From: Erysipelotrichaceae bacterium
GTDB lineage: Bacteria; Bacillota_I; Bacilli_A; Erysipelotrichales; Erysipelotrichaceae
Direction of reading: 5' to 3'
NCBI GenBank assembly: GCA_017441765.1
Contig: JAFRVK010000037.1
Location: 1-40,163 of the forward strand
DNA length: 40,163 bases
Shown here: one piece after another, positions 16,328-26,478 of the stretch
How positions within the stretch are numbered: the stretch's first letter is position 1
Layout: every line of letters begins with the position of its first letter
Made by a program: the position numbers and the translations under genes
Notes under the pieces: generated by a model
The model's input: the letters and a program-made list of their open reading frames with translations, nothing else
The model's database searches: none
What the model was told of the DNA's origin: nothing

Positions 16328-18958
16328 CTATTTCACCAGAATTTCTCTTGAAGAGATCAGAGAGAAGATTTTTACAGCCGCTTTGTTGGTGACGAGCGAG
16401 GTCCCACCCATGATATAGCCGCTTTCAATGCCGTAGTATTCACAGTATTCCTGAGCCAGACTGTATTTCTTTCCATCTGTCAGCAGGATCGGAGCCCCAA
16501 GAGCATAAGCCAACGGTCCCGAAGACAGACCGTCAGGGAAGTTCCAGGCATAGGCAAGAACCACGTTGCTGGGGTTGCTGAACACTGAATAGGCAAGGGC
16601 TACGGATGTGCCGTACCGGTCATCGCCCGCGATCCTGCCTGCAACAGTAACGATCTCGCTCATCTCTGCAACAACGGAATCAGAAACCGCTGCTTTTCCG
16701 CCGACGATGTAGAACTTGGAATCTGTATGTTCTGACAGATAGACTTTCTGTTCTTCTGTCAGTTTGCTTCCTACAAGCAGAATAGGAAGTCCTGTTGCCC
16801 CGGCAGACAGTGAGTCGGCAAAACTCCATCCGTTGCAGACAAGGATAGGCCACCCATGGAAGGAAAATTCATTGAGGATCTCAAGATTGGTGCCGAAACG
16901 GTCTCTGCCCGCAAGCCTGTACTGGTCATAGCCTGAAAGAGAGCTCAGCCATTTGCTGGAAACGGCCTTCTCACCGCCAAGAATATAGATGAGGCCATCA
17001 TCCGCCAGTACTTCCTTTATGAACTTACAGACCTTATTGGCGTTGTCCTTATCGATCAGCAGTATCGGAGCATACATGTGATCCGCAAGAAAACTTCCTG
17101 CCAGAGCATCCGGAAAGTTCCAGGCATAAGTCAGTACGACAGAATCCAGTTTGTCATAGCCAAGGATACTCATGTATTCTTTCGCTGTCTTGATCGCCGT
17201 ATCAATACGGTCCTTTCCGGCAAGACGGGTCACTTTATAATCCACCGTATCATCCAAAGTGATGGTAATTGCCTTGATTCTGGCGCTGTGCCCCAGAGAA
17301 GTCAAGCTGGTCCAGCTTGTACCGTTTGTGCTGTAATAGCTCAGATCACTGCTGGCGTTATTATAGCAATCGTATCTGTCGGTGTACTGATTGTAATTGC
17401 TGTCATACCATTCATAATTCCATCCATACGTTTTGTCTGTCAGTACATAGACCGTATTGCTGCTGGAAGATGAAAGTTTCACTACAACCGAGTACTTTTC
17501 ACCTTTTGTCAGAATGACCTCGTCATCCAGAGGGATCAGATAATAACCCGCCTCATTGATATGTCCGTTCTGCGTACAGACTTTCGTTCCGGAAGTAGGT
17601 GTATTTGTAACGTTTTTATAGATAGTGATCGTATAATTGAGATCGGTTCCGTAGAAGAAGAAACCGACCTCTTTCAGAAGTTCATAGTTATTGATTGTCT
17701 TGTAAACATTCGCTGCATAGGCGTCACAGTTGGTAAAGTAATAATAGGACCATCGGTTGCTGCTTCCGTCATACTGATAGATATGGTAGTCATTTGCATT
17801 GAATGTACTGTCCAGTTCAACGTCATAAAAAGTAGCCAGACCATCTTTGATGCTTGTGTCGTAATAGGAAATCCAGAAGTAGCCATTATCTCCCCAATCT
17901 GTACCCCAGCTGTTTTTCACCAGCCAGGCCCCGTTTCCTGCAGGCCTGCTTATAAAGTTGTATCTGGAATAATTGTCATCCCAGCCCACAAGGGTAACTG
18001 CGTGATTCGAACTCTGTTTCTCATTCTGGTAATATGCGTTTGTTGATTCATTAAAACAGTTATAATCGTGATAATAGGATACAGCTAAAGCACCATAATT
18101 CATCAGACGGCTTTTTATGACATCTTTTTCCGACATTGAAAACCATCTGGTCGATTTCAATCTGAACCTTGTACTGTAATAGGGGGCTGTTCTTTCGCCG
18201 CTCAGATATTTTTGAGCATAGACATAGGAACACTGCGATTCATCCGAAAAACCGATGCCACTGGCCAGTGCATAGTCTGCCGTGAATTCAAAACCGCCTG
18301 CATCCAACACAGTCTTACCTGAATTGTTTGATGAAAAGGTATTGCCGTCATAGGTGATCAGATTCAATGGATCTTTTTTCTGATAACTGGTCCAGGTACA
18401 GTACGCAAGCTGCAGTTCCGACAAGTCTAGCGTTCTGCCGTATTTCTTCAGCATTCCGCTTTCAGCCGATCCTGCTGCTGCAAAACTCCAGCAGGTTCCG
18501 TACGGGTTCTGGTCTTTGACTTTGGTTATCAAATTGTAATTCCTTAAGTCATAGCTGGTAGGGATCGTTGCGTTGATTGTTTCACCCTGGTAGGAAGCGT
18601 TCTGTTTCAGTGGTTCCGTATCTACATCTCCGCCATGGAAAGTCAGCGGAGGCGTGACAAAACCGCCATTTGTTTCACTGTCGTTTTCGTCACTTTCAGT
18701 CATCTCTTCGTTCTGAACAGCGATCTCTTCTTCCTGCACAGCAATTTCGTTTAAATCTTCTTCAACAGCAGAAATATCTTCTTCTTTTTCGTCAATGATG
18801 ACTGTCTCTTCGTTTTCTCCAGGTTCCTCAGCCGTCTTTTGAACTGTCTGAATCGGATCGTCAAGGTCTGCATCATCTTCTGCGTATACATTCCTTGTCA
18901 CAGGAATCGGACTGCACAGCAAAAGAACGGTCATTAATACTGTCAGAATACGTTTCAT
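16328..18958 (-). CDS. Secreted papain-like cysteine protease with three CWB2 repeats (Cwp84-like), copy 1
   Basis: 876 residues from the ATG at 18958 (GGGGGGAT upstream). Signal peptide at 1-26, then a very acidic Glu/Asp linker to about 98, then a C1A peptidase domain. Catalytic residues: Gln150 (oxyanion), Cys156 in GTCWSFA, His319 in NHAVTLVGW and Asn349 in KNSWG. Residues about 380-570 form a beta-rich region like the lectin-like domain of clostridial relatives. Three CWB2 repeats follow at about 577-670, 680-767 and 775-866, each with an R-[LI]-A-G-x-[DR]-R opening and a PILL core; CWB2 binds anionic cell-wall polymers. The order matches Clostridioides difficile Cwp84/Cwp13, which process surface-layer protein. 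Here the role is inferred to be surface-protein processing or host-protein cleavage. It is a tandem paralogue of the next gene and appears monocistronic. Confidence 0.9.
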   Translation of the reverse strand: MKRILTVLMTVLLLCSPIPVTRNVYAEDDADLDDPIQTVQKTAEEPGENEETVIIDEKEEDISAVEEDLNEIAVQEEEIAVQNEEMTESDENDSETNGGFVTPPLTFHGGDVDTEPLKQNASYQGETINATIPTSYDLRNYNLITKVKDQNPYGTCWSFAAAGSAESGMLKKYGRTLDLSELQLAYCTWTSYQKKDPLNLITYDGNTFSSNNSGKTVLDAGGFEFTADYALASGIGFSDESQCSYVYAQKYLSGERTAPYYSTRFRLKSTRWFSMSEKDVIKSRLMNYGALAVSYYHDYNCFNESTNAYYQNEKQSSNHAVTLVGWDDNYSRYNFISRPAGNGAWLVKNSWGTDWGDNGYFWISYYDTSIKDGLATFYDVELDSTFNANDYHIYQYDGSSNRWSYYYFTNCDAYAANVYKTINNYELLKEVGFFFYGTDLNYTITIYKNVTNTPTSGTKVCTQNGHINEAGYYLIPLDDEVILTKGEKYSVVVKLSSSSSNTVYVLTDKTYGWNYEWYDSNYNQYTDRYDCYNNASSDLSYYSTNGTSWTSLTSLGHSARIKAITITLDDTVDYKVTRLAGKDRIDTAIKTAKEYMSILGYDKLDSVVLTYAWNFPDALAGSFLADHMYAPILLIDKDNANKVCKFIKEVLADDGLIYILGGEKAVSSKWLSSLSGYDQYRLAGRDRFGTNLEILNEFSFHGWPILVCNGWSFADSLSAGATGLPILLVGSKLTEEQKVYLSEHTDSKFYIVGGKAAVSDSVVAEMSEIVTVAGRIAGDDRYGTSVALAYSVFSNPSNVVLAYAWNFPDGLSSGPLAYALGAPILLTDGKKYSLAQEYCEYYGIESGYIMGGTSLVTNKAAVKIFSLISSREILVK

Positions 18959-18997
18959 ATTGATATCCCCCCGCATCATATTCTTTACTCACAAATC

Positions 18998-19003
18998 ATT
19001 ATA
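18998..19003 (-). promoter_or_regulatory. -10 box of protease copy 1
   Basis: TATAAT on the minus strand about 40 bases before the ATG. No convincing -35. It lies after the terminator of copy 2, so copy 1 probably has its own promoter. Confidence 0.45.
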
Positions 19004-19047
19004 AAGTAATTTATCCCAAAATTGTATGAACGTTTTCTGATCCTGTA

Positions 19048-19089
19048 AAGAAAAGGCATCCGGGACTGTCTGTTGATGTCCGGATGCCT
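19048..19089 (-). terminator. Terminator after the second CWB2 protease
   Basis: Arms AGGCATCCGG (19054-19063) and CCGGATGCCT (19080-19089), perfect over 10 bp, followed by TTTCTTT on the minus strand. Confidence 0.8.
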
Positions 19090-19117
19090 GATTCAAATGC
19101 ATCTTTGATGAAAGCAG

Positions 19118-21604
19118 CTATTTCACCAGGATCTCGCTGGAAGAGTTCAGCGAGAAGATTTTTACTGCAGCCTTGTCTGTGACAAGTGAAGATCCGCCCA
19201 TGATGTAGCCGTTTTTAACACCATAGTCCTGGCAGTATCCCTGAGCCAGGTCATAGTTATTGCCGTCTACCAGCAGGATCGGAACAGTCAGCAGATATGC
19301 CAGAGGACCGGAGGACAAACCATCCGGGAAGGTCCAGGCATAGGCAAGAACAGCGCCGGAGGACGATCTGAAGAACTTCCTGGCGATCTCTACCGATGTG
19401 GCGTATCTGTCGCTGCCGGCGATCCTTTCAACGGAAGAACTGATCTCTCTGATCTCTTTTTCTACCGTCTCATTGACTGCCGATGTTCCGCCGATGATAT
19501 AGATTTTGGAATCGGTATGATCCGCAAGGAACTGTTTCTGTTCGTTGGTGAGTTTCGTGCTTACAAGCAGAATAGGAAGGCCTGTTGCGCCGGCAGACAG
19601 CGAATCCGCAAAGCCCCAGCCGGAGCAGACCAGGATGGCCTGTCCTTCTACACCTAACGTTTCAAGGATATCCAGGTTGGTTCCGAAACGGTCGTTTCCT
19701 GCAAAGCGGAACATATTGTAATCCTCGAGTTCTGTCAGCCAGCTCCATGGAACGGCTGCTTCGCCGCCAAGGACAAAGACGGTCCCGTCAGCAGCCAGAT
19801 TCTCTTTAATGAAATCACTGACTACACCGGCACTGCTTTCGTCAATCAGCAGAACAGGAGCGTACATACTGGCGGCAAGATAGCTTCCTGAAAGAGCGTC
19901 CGGGAAGTTCCAGGCATAGGCCAGGATGACAAAATCGAGCTTATCCTTATAAAGGATCTCCATATATTCTTTCGCTGTCTTGATTGCGGTATCGATACGG
20001 TCTTTGCCGGCAAGACGGACCACTTTGTAATCGGTCGTTTCCTCTACATCCACGGTCACTGCCTTGATTCTGGCTGTCTCTCCTGAAGTCGTCAGGCTGC
20101 TCCAGCTTGTGCCGTTCGAGCTGCTGTAGCTGATATCGTTGCTGACATCGTTGTAGAAACGGTATACGGATCCATCATCGTATTCGTACGTTTCGGATTT
20201 GTCGGTCAGTATGTAAAATTCTTCTCCGTTTGAGGATGACAGTTTCACGACCACCGAATACTTCTCGCCCTTTGTCAGAATGACCTCGTCATCCAGAGGG
20301 ATCAGATAGTAGCCCCCGTCGTTCAGATAGCCGCTCTGCGTGCAGGCAAGCGTTCCGGAAGTGGGTCTGCTGCCGACATTCTTATAAACGGAAATCGTAT
20401 AGTTCAGTCCGGTCCCATCCACAAAGAATCCGACTTCCTTCAGCTGTTCCCGATCATTGAGGGTCGTGTAGATATTCGCTACATATCCTTTTGAAGTGTA
20501 GGTAAGGAAAGAATAATCCTGGCTGCTTCCGTCATACTGATACAGATGATAGCTGTTCGCATCAAATGTATCATCGACTTCCGCTTCATAGAAAACAGCC
20601 AGAGCATCCTGAATGCTCTTATCATAGTAAGAGATCCAGAAATAGCCGCTGTTGCCCCAGCTTGTACCCCAACTGTTCTTGATCAGCCAGGCGCCGTTTC
20701 CTGAAGGCCTGTTGTTTGAGTTGAAATTGGTTCTGGAATAATTGTCATCCCAGCCAACAAGGGTCACGGCATGATTTGAATAGTTTGAAGAATAACGGTT
20801 CTGATAATAGGCGCCGGTCGTTTCATTGAAGCATCCGTAATCGATGTGGCAGTACGAAACAGCCATCGCGCCGTAGTTCATCAGGTAGCTCTTGATCAGA
20901 TCGGTTTCCGTCATGGACAGCCATCTGGCTGATTTCAGCCTGTATTTTGTGCTGTAGCAGGGTTTTGTTCCGTTTCCTTTCAGATACGTTTTAGCGGATG
21001 AATACGGATATGTCGATTCATCAGACATGCCCACACCGCTGGCCAAAGAGAAAACGGCCGTGAGATCCCAGCCTCCCGCATCAAGGGAATCTGCCTTAGG
21101 CGTCATCTTGTTGCCATCTTTGGTGATCAGATTCATCGGATCTGCTTCCTGATAGCTGTTCCAGGTATAATACGCCAGCTGCAGTTCCGCAAGGTTGAGC
21201 GTCCTGCCGTATTTTTTCAGGACGCCGCTTTCCGCAGAGCTTAGTGCCGCAAACGCCCAGCAGGTTCCGTAAGGATCCTGGTTCTTGACGCTGGTGACGT
21301 AGCCTTCATTCTTTAACGAAAAGCTGGAAGGGATCGTTTCTTCAATGGAATCGGCGTCTCTGTGATGCTTCAGAAGCTCTTTGTTGAGACGTCCGCTGTG
21401 AAAGGTCAGCGGAGGTGTGACGAATCCATTGCCGTTGCTGGTATCCTCTTCACTGCCGTTCTCTGATGATCCTTCGATCGTTTCCTGAACGACCTGCGCG
21501 GATTCATCGATGTTTCCGTCATCCTCTGCCGTCAGAATTCTTGCTGAAAGAAGTGAACTGCACAGCAGAATAACGGCCATCAGGATCGTTAATATACGTT
21601 TCAT
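19118..21604 (-). CDS. Secreted papain-like cysteine protease with three CWB2 repeats (Cwp84-like), copy 2
   Basis: 828 residues from the ATG at 21604, which has GGAGG at ideal spacing; the frame extends further upstream, but without a signal peptide at its start. Signal peptide at 1-26, a shorter acidic linker than copy 1, then C1A protease with Gln109, Cys115 in GTCWAFA, His278 and Asn310. A lectin-like beta region and three CWB2 repeats follow from about residue 530. It shares most of its sequence with copy 1, including the FVTPPLTFH segment after the linker and the terminal SS-EILVK, so the pair arose by tandem duplication. Divergence is greatest in the linker and the beta-rich region, where substrate or wall contacts may differ. 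Confidence 0.9.
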   Translation of the reverse strand: MKRILTILMAVILLCSSLLSARILTAEDDGNIDESAQVVQETIEGSSENGSEEDTSNGNGFVTPPLTFHSGRLNKELLKHHRDADSIEETIPSSFSLKNEGYVTSVKNQDPYGTCWAFAALSSAESGVLKKYGRTLNLAELQLAYYTWNSYQEADPMNLITKDGNKMTPKADSLDAGGWDLTAVFSLASGVGMSDESTYPYSSAKTYLKGNGTKPCYSTKYRLKSARWLSMTETDLIKSYLMNYGAMAVSYCHIDYGCFNETTGAYYQNRYSSNYSNHAVTLVGWDDNYSRTNFNSNNRPSGNGAWLIKNSWGTSWGNSGYFWISYYDKSIQDALAVFYEAEVDDTFDANSYHLYQYDGSSQDYSFLTYTSKGYVANIYTTLNDREQLKEVGFFVDGTGLNYTISVYKNVGSRPTSGTLACTQSGYLNDGGYYLIPLDDEVILTKGEKYSVVVKLSSSNGEEFYILTDKSETYEYDDGSVYRFYNDVSNDISYSSSNGTSWSSLTTSGETARIKAVTVDVEETTDYKVVRLAGKDRIDTAIKTAKEYMEILYKDKLDFVILAYAWNFPDALSGSYLAASMYAPVLLIDESSAGVVSDFIKENLAADGTVFVLGGEAAVPWSWLTELEDYNMFRFAGNDRFGTNLDILETLGVEGQAILVCSGWGFADSLSAGATGLPILLVSTKLTNEQKQFLADHTDSKIYIIGGTSAVNETVEKEIREISSSVERIAGSDRYATSVEIARKFFRSSSGAVLAYAWTFPDGLSSGPLAYLLTVPILLVDGNNYDLAQGYCQDYGVKNGYIMGGSSLVTDKAAVKIFSLNSSSEILVK

Positions 21605-21640
21605 AATCATGTCCTCCGAATTAGTCATGCTCAACTCAAT

Positions 21641-21646
21641 ATTATA
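21641..21646 (-). promoter_or_regulatory. -10 box of protease copy 2
   Basis: TATAAT on the minus strand, about 36 bases before the start codon, in an AT-rich stretch. The -35 is weak. Confidence 0.45.
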
Positions 21647-21822
21647 ATTTAAATCATATAAAAATGAATGGACTCTTATCCAATTCTCGTGTTTCAATAA
21701 AAAACTTTCCGCAGGACACATAATTTTCCATAATTGCTTGATAATTCTCCTACACGCATTTCCTATGATAAAGATGTCAGAAATAGACTGACAGCACGAA
21801 ATGACCCCCCTTATCTATGAAG

Positions 21823-21847
21823 AAAGCTCAATGATGAGCTTTTCTTT
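21823..21847 (+). terminator. Plus-strand terminator between divergent genes
   Basis: Arms AAAGCTCA (21823-21830) and TGAGCTTT (21835-21842), loop ATGA, then TCTTTC. Its position between two divergent genes, with no plus-strand gene before it, is unexpected. A further inverted repeat TGTCAG/CTGACA lies at 21775-21793, so a short plus-strand RNA may end here. Confidence 0.5.
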
Positions 21848-21854
21848 CTATCAT

Positions 21855-21863
21855 TGCTATAAT
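21855..21863 (+). promoter_or_regulatory. Extended -10 promoter of the ABC transporter gene
   Basis: TGCTATAAT (TATAAT at 21858-21863) lies eight bases before the ATG. The start point would fall at the start codon, and no ribosome-binding site is visible between them. Confidence 0.55.
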
Positions 21864-21871
21864 TGAAATGT

Positions 21872-24800
21872 ATGCTGGTACTGAAGAATATCTCGAAAAC
21901 ATACAAGACAGGTGAACTGGTACAGACAGCTCTGGACAGGGTTTCGCTGAACCTCAGGGACAATGAATTTGTTGCTGTTTTAGGTCCTTCAGGATCAGGC
22001 AAGACGACACTCCTCAATATCATCGGCGGATTGGACCGTTATGATGAAGGCGATCTTGTGATCAACGGGGTTTCCACCAAAGACTATAAAGACCGGGACT
22101 GGGACAGCTATCGCAACCATGCGGTGGGTTTTGTTTTTCAGTCCTACAACCTGATCCCCCATCAGAATATCCTTTCCAATGTCGAACTGGCTCTGACGAT
22201 TGCCGGCGTATCCGCGAAAGAACGAAGAAAAAGAGCGCTCAAAGCTCTGGATGAAGTCGGCCTGAAGGAACAGGCACACAAGAAACCCAACCAGATGTCA
22301 GGCGGGCAGATGCAGCGGGTCGCGATCGCCCGGGCACTGGTCAATGATCCCGACATCCTGCTGGCAGATGAACCGACCGGAGCGCTGGATAGTACCACTT
22401 CGCTGCAGGTCATGGAACTGCTCAAAGAAGTTGCCAAAGACCGTCTGGTCGTCATGGTGACCCACAACCCTGAACTGGCGAATGCCTATGCGACCCGCAT
22501 CGTAAAACTGAAAGACGGACAGATCATCGCTGACAGCGATCCTTTCCATCCTGTACAGGAGACCCAAAAAAGCTACACGAAACGCAAGGCACACATGTCC
22601 TTTCTGACTGCCCTGTCACTTTCTTTCAATAACCTTCTGACCAAAAAAGGAAGGACGGTCCTTACCGCGTTTGCCGGATCGATCGGTATCATCGGCATTG
22701 CTCTTATCGCTTCTCTTTCGACCGGTTTCCAGAATTACATCGACAAGATCCAGGAAGATACGCTTTCTTCCTATCCTTTGACCATCACTTCCGAAACAGC
22801 GGACACGACCTCGGCGATCCTGACCATGGTATCCGACCGGGAAAACAACAAGACCGAAGGCGACAAAGTCCGGGAACGTCAGTATCTTACGACCATGTTT
22901 TCATCGATCGGATCAAACGATCTGAAGACGTTCAAGAAATATCTCGATACCCATCCCGAAGAATACCGTGACGATGTCGCCCACATCAACTACAGCTATT
23001 CCATCTATCCCGTGATCTACACGATCGATGCGGCTGATCATCTGAGCCAGCTCAATCCCTCCTCTTTGATGTCGACAATGTACTCCTCACAGGCGACTTC
23101 CTTCATGTCTACCCTTTCCATGGGCAACAATTCCATTTTCACGGAAATGAACGAGGATCTCGATTCCTACAGGGATCAGTATGATGTCCTGGCTGGGAGA
23201 TGGCCCGGCAGCTACGATGAGATGATCATCGTCCTGTCCGAACCGAATTCGATCTCGGATCTGCTGGTATATTCGCTTGGATTACGGGATACCAGTGAAC
23301 TGCGCACCATCATCAACAATGTCATGGCCGGCGAGGAGGCGGGTGTAAAAAACACGCCGAAAGAATACAGCTATGATGAGCTGATGAAGATCGATATGCG
23401 GCTGATCAAACCGACGGAAATCTACCGCTACAATGTCAAGTACGGCATTTATGAGGACATGTCTGCGGATGAAACCTATATGAATAACCTCTATGACCGT
23501 TCCCTGCGTCTGAAGATCGTCGGCATCGTCTGCCTCAAAGAAGGAAACAGTTCCATGGCCCTGAATCCCGGCGTCTGTTACACCAAGGACCTCTGCCGCT
23601 ACATCATCGATGAAGCATCCCGCTCTTCGATCGTCTCGAAGCAGCTTGCGGATAGGCAGACCGATATCTTCTCGGGAAAACGTTTTGATGAAGAGAAGAG
23701 TGAAGAAGAAAACAAGCTGGATTTCAACGATATGGTCAGCATCGATGAAGAGATGCTGAAGGACGCATTCAAAATCAATATTGAAGAAGACGATCTGAAA
23801 TTCGGCGATATCGACGAGAAACAGATGCAGAAGATCGTCATGGACAGCGCACAGACCGCTGCCGACATGATCGCCAATACCCCGGACAAGACCATGCTGA
23901 CAGGAGTCTTCACTCTGATCAACAGTTCATTACTGCAGCAGCAGGTCGATCTTTATGATTCCGCTCACCTGATCGAGGAAAACACCGGTGAAGGCGAAGA
24001 TGTCACGACTGTCACCAGGCTTGTACTGAATGAAGATGATCTCAGGAAGGTATCTTCTTCCATCGATGGCAAGATCTATAAGAACTTCGCCAAGACTCTC
24101 CTGAAGACCAATCAGGAATACCTGAACCAGCTCGAAGGCGTCGATATCGATGCCCTGCTGGATATGATCGACAGGAAACACTACGACTCTCTTGCGGAAG
24201 GTGTAAGAGCGATGTTTGATGGCTACTATGCTTCGATCAGAGAAATCGCGATCGATGATCAGGTCGCCTACAGCAAAGATGAAAACGGCATGGCGACGTA
24301 TTCCGGCACTTCCGAGCTCAGCAGCATGCTGCTTCTTGCTCAGGCGCTTAGAAATGAAACCGCTCTGGAAAACACTTCCGCCGTCATCAGCCAGATGATC
24401 AACGAATTCACTGTCCTGATGATTGCCGGACAGATCGGTTCAGCTACCGCCCAGATGATGGAACCGATGATGGATTCCTTATCCAGATTAAGTGATCTTT
24501 TCAGCGAAGACATGATCACATTTGATACCGACAAGTTTGCGAAGGCTTTCCGTTTCAATATGGATCAGGACGAACTTAAACGGCTGATGGAAACAATGAT
24601 GGCCAAGGCGGAAGAAAAGACAGCCAAAGGAAATCTCATCTCTCTGGGCTATCAGGATCTCGATGATCCGACTTCCATTTCCTTCTATTTCAAAGACTTC
24701 GATTCCAAGGAAAACTTCCTGTCTTTCCTTGATTCCTATAATGACAAGGCCGACGATGACACCAGGATCCGTTATACCGACATCACCGGTATCCTGATGA

Positions 24801-25231
24801 ATTCGGTAAAGACGATCGTCGATGTCGTGACGTATGTGCTGATCGCTTTCGTTTCGATCTCCCTGGTGGTCTCTTCCATCATGATCGCGGTCATCACCCT
24901 GATCTCGGTCATGGAGCGGACAAAGGAAATCGGTATCCTGCGGGCCATGGGTGCTTCAAAAAGAAATGTTTCCTCGATCTTCTCGGCGGAAACATTCATC
25001 ATCGGTCTTTTGTCCGGTACATTGGGTATCGGTGTCACATTGGCTTTGCTGCCGATCATCAACCGGATCATCCATGGACTGACACACAACTACGAAGTCA
25101 ATGCGGTCCTTCCTGCCAAGGGGGCGATTGCCCTGATCGTCATCGCGGTCATCCTGACCATGATCGCCGGTTTCATTCCTTCCAAGAAAGCGGCACGGCA
25201 GGATCCGGTCGTCGCCTTACGGACGGAGTGA
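21872..25231 (+). CDS. ABC transporter with fused ATPase and FtsX-type permease
   Basis: 1119 residues from the ATG at 21872; the in-frame TTG at 21863 overlaps the -10 box. The ATPase (1-225) has Walker [10 protein letters not shown] (38-46), signature [15 protein letters not shown] and Walker [15 protein letters not shown] first membrane helix lies around 258-280, then a very large extracellular region of about 650-700 residues, then three membrane helices in an FtsX domain ending with [17 protein letters not shown]. This is the MacB/LolD-type mechanotransmitter class, not a classical pump; relatives act in peptide export, antimicrobial-peptide resistance or lipoprotein handling. Two-component regulators, which often accompany the BceAB type, are absent next door. 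The mRNA is probably leaderless. Confidence 0.9.
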   Translation: MLVLKNISKTYKTGELVQTALDRVSLNLRDNEFVAVLGPSGSGKTTLLNIIGGLDRYDEGDLVINGVSTKDYKDRDWDSYRNHAVGFVFQSYNLIPHQNILSNVELALTIAGVSAKERRKRALKALDEVGLKEQAHKKPNQMSGGQMQRVAIARALVNDPDILLADEPTGALDSTTSLQVMELLKEVAKDRLVVMVTHNPELANAYATRIVKLKDGQIIADSDPFHPVQETQKSYTKRKAHMSFLTALSLSFNNLLTKKGRTVLTAFAGSIGIIGIALIASLSTGFQNYIDKIQEDTLSSYPLTITSETADTTSAILTMVSDRENNKTEGDKVRERQYLTTMFSSIGSNDLKTFKKYLDTHPEEYRDDVAHINYSYSIYPVIYTIDAADHLSQLNPSSLMSTMYSSQATSFMSTLSMGNNSIFTEMNEDLDSYRDQYDVLAGRWPGSYDEMIIVLSEPNSISDLLVYSLGLRDTSELRTIINNVMAGEEAGVKNTPKEYSYDELMKIDMRLIKPTEIYRYNVKYGIYEDMSADETYMNNLYDRSLRLKIVGIVCLKEGNSSMALNPGVCYTKDLCRYIIDEASRSSIVSKQLADRQTDIFSGKRFDEEKSEEENKLDFNDMVSIDEEMLKDAFKINIEEDDLKFGDIDEKQMQKIVMDSAQTAADMIANTPDKTMLTGVFTLINSSLLQQQVDLYDSAHLIEENTGEGEDVTTVTRLVLNEDDLRKVSSSIDGKIYKNFAKTLLKTNQEYLNQLEGVDIDALLDMIDRKHYDSLAEGVRAMFDGYYASIREIAIDDQVAYSKDENGMATYSGTSELSSMLLLAQALRNETALENTSAVISQMINEFTVLMIAGQIGSATAQMMEPMMDSLSRLSDLFSEDMITFDTDKFAKAFRFNMDQDELKRLMETMMAKAEEKTAKGNLISLGYQDLDDPTSISFYFKDFDSKENFLSFLDSYNDKADDDTRIRYTDITGILMNSVKTIVDVVTYVLIAFVSISLVVSSIMIAVITLISVMERTKEIGILRAMGASKRNVSSIFSAETFIIGLLSGTLGIGVTLALLPIINRIIHGLTHNYEVNAVLPAKGAIALIVIAVILTMIAGFIPSKKAARQDPVVALRTE

Positions 25232-26386
25232 TCATCTTCCTCCGAAGACAGATCCTTCGATGCCAAGGTACTGCATCAGCTCGGAAACGGTCACCAGCTG
25301 ATAGCCCTGATCGATCAGTTCCGGAACGATCCTCTTGCAGGCGTCCGCCGTACTTGTATATAGCGAATGCATCAGGATGATGTCATTCGGGGTGCTGTCA
25401 TCCATGACATTCCGGTAGGTCGTATCCGCATCGCGATTGCTCCAGTCGCGGGAATCCACATTCCACAGGATCGCTGTCATACCGATCGACTGTTCCATTG
25501 ATGTATTCCGTTCTCCGTAAGGCGGACGGTAGATCTTCATCTGATAGCCGGTCTGGGCATAGAGTTCATCTGCTACCTTGGTGACTCTTTTTTTTGCTTC
25601 CGCATCGCTGTAATCGCCTAGATGCTCATGTGACATCGTATGGGAACCGTATTCCAATCCCAAAGCGATCCCTCTTCTGGTATTTTCAATTTCCTTTTCG
25701 CTGAAACGGTCTCCCACAAAGAAGAAGGTACATCTCGCATCGTATTTCTCCATGAGGTCATAGATCACGGAATCGACAGTGCTGTATGGTCCATCATCGA
25801 AGGTCAGCGCGATCATCGGACGTTGAGGGTCGATGAAACGATGTTTGTGATATGTCTGGGTCATGATGCCGAAATCTTTGCCTGTGACAGCAAAAGCGTA
25901 GCAGAGCGGTATTTTCAGTGTGTAATCGTATTGCGGAACATAGATGCGGAGATTCCCGTCTTCGACCGTCAGACTGTACTCATCAATGGGCAGACTGTCC
26001 GCTGCTGTATCCAGTATGAACTGGCTGGTATAGGCGATATCCAGACCATCGGCTTTCATCGCATAGCGCAGCTGATCGGAAACGATGTCCTTATTGATGA
26101 TACTTAATTCAGGATCCTTGTATTTTTCTGTAACATAGAAACTCTTTCCTGTATCATAAGTGATACTGAAAAAATCCCCAAGTTCTTTGATCTCAAAGTC
26201 GTGTGTCGCTTCCTCTTTGCTTTCGCACAGATCCATCGCATAGTCGCGGATCGTTTCGTTGTTGGGATAGTAGACGACACACTTGCCATTCTGATACTTG
26301 CGGGCATCCTTATGTATCTTTTTCCCTCCGCAGCCTGTCAGAAGCAGAAGGATCATGATCAGCAGTACGATCTTTTTTTCTTTCAT
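25232..26386 (-). CDS. Polysaccharide deacetylase lipoprotein (NodB domain, PgdA-like)
   Basis: 384 residues from the ATG at 26386, which has AAAGG before it; the in-frame ATG at 26401 lies only four bases after a -10 box. Lipoprotein signal with Cys19 in LLTGC. Residues about 30-185 are a beta-rich extension as in PgdA-type enzymes. The NodB catalytic domain shows TFDDGP (metal and base Asp), SHTMSH (metal His pair), RPPYGE and the C-terminal ILMHS motif, so all catalytic motifs are present. It probably deacetylates peptidoglycan GlcNAc or another wall glycan, giving lysozyme resistance (inference). It is convergent with the ABC gene with no spacer between stops; only a weak CGGAG/CTCCG repeat (25224-25244) lies there. 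Confidence 0.92.
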   Translation of the reverse strand: MKEKKIVLLIMILLLLTGCGGKKIHKDARKYQNGKCVVYYPNNETIRDYAMDLCESKEEATHDFEIKELGDFFSITYDTGKSFYVTEKYKDPELSIINKDIVSDQLRYAMKADGLDIAYTSQFILDTAADSLPIDEYSLTVEDGNLRIYVPQYDYTLKIPLCYAFAVTGKDFGIMTQTYHKHRFIDPQRPMIALTFDDGPYSTVDSVIYDLMEKYDARCTFFFVGDRFSEKEIENTRRGIALGLEYGSHTMSHEHLGDYSDAEAKKRVTKVADELYAQTGYQMKIYRPPYGERNTSMEQSIGMTAILWNVDSRDWSNRDADTTYRNVMDDSTPNDIILMHSLYTSTADACKRIVPELIDQGYQLVTVSELMQYLGIEGSVFGGR

Positions 26387-26405
26387 AGTTACCTTTTTCA
26401 TTACT

Positions 26406-26433
26406 ATTATACTTTGCTTCCTTATCTTATAAT
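26406..26433. promoter_or_regulatory. Divergent -10 boxes for the deacetylase and the YgjV-GNAT gene
   Basis: Minus-strand TATAAT at 26411-26406 and plus-strand TATAAT at 26428-26433. The two promoters are back to back and their -35 regions would overlap, so expression of the two genes may interfere. Confidence 0.5.
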
Positions 26434-26478
26434 AAGAAATGTAAGAGAATCTGCAGCGATCGCTGCCTAAGGAGAATT

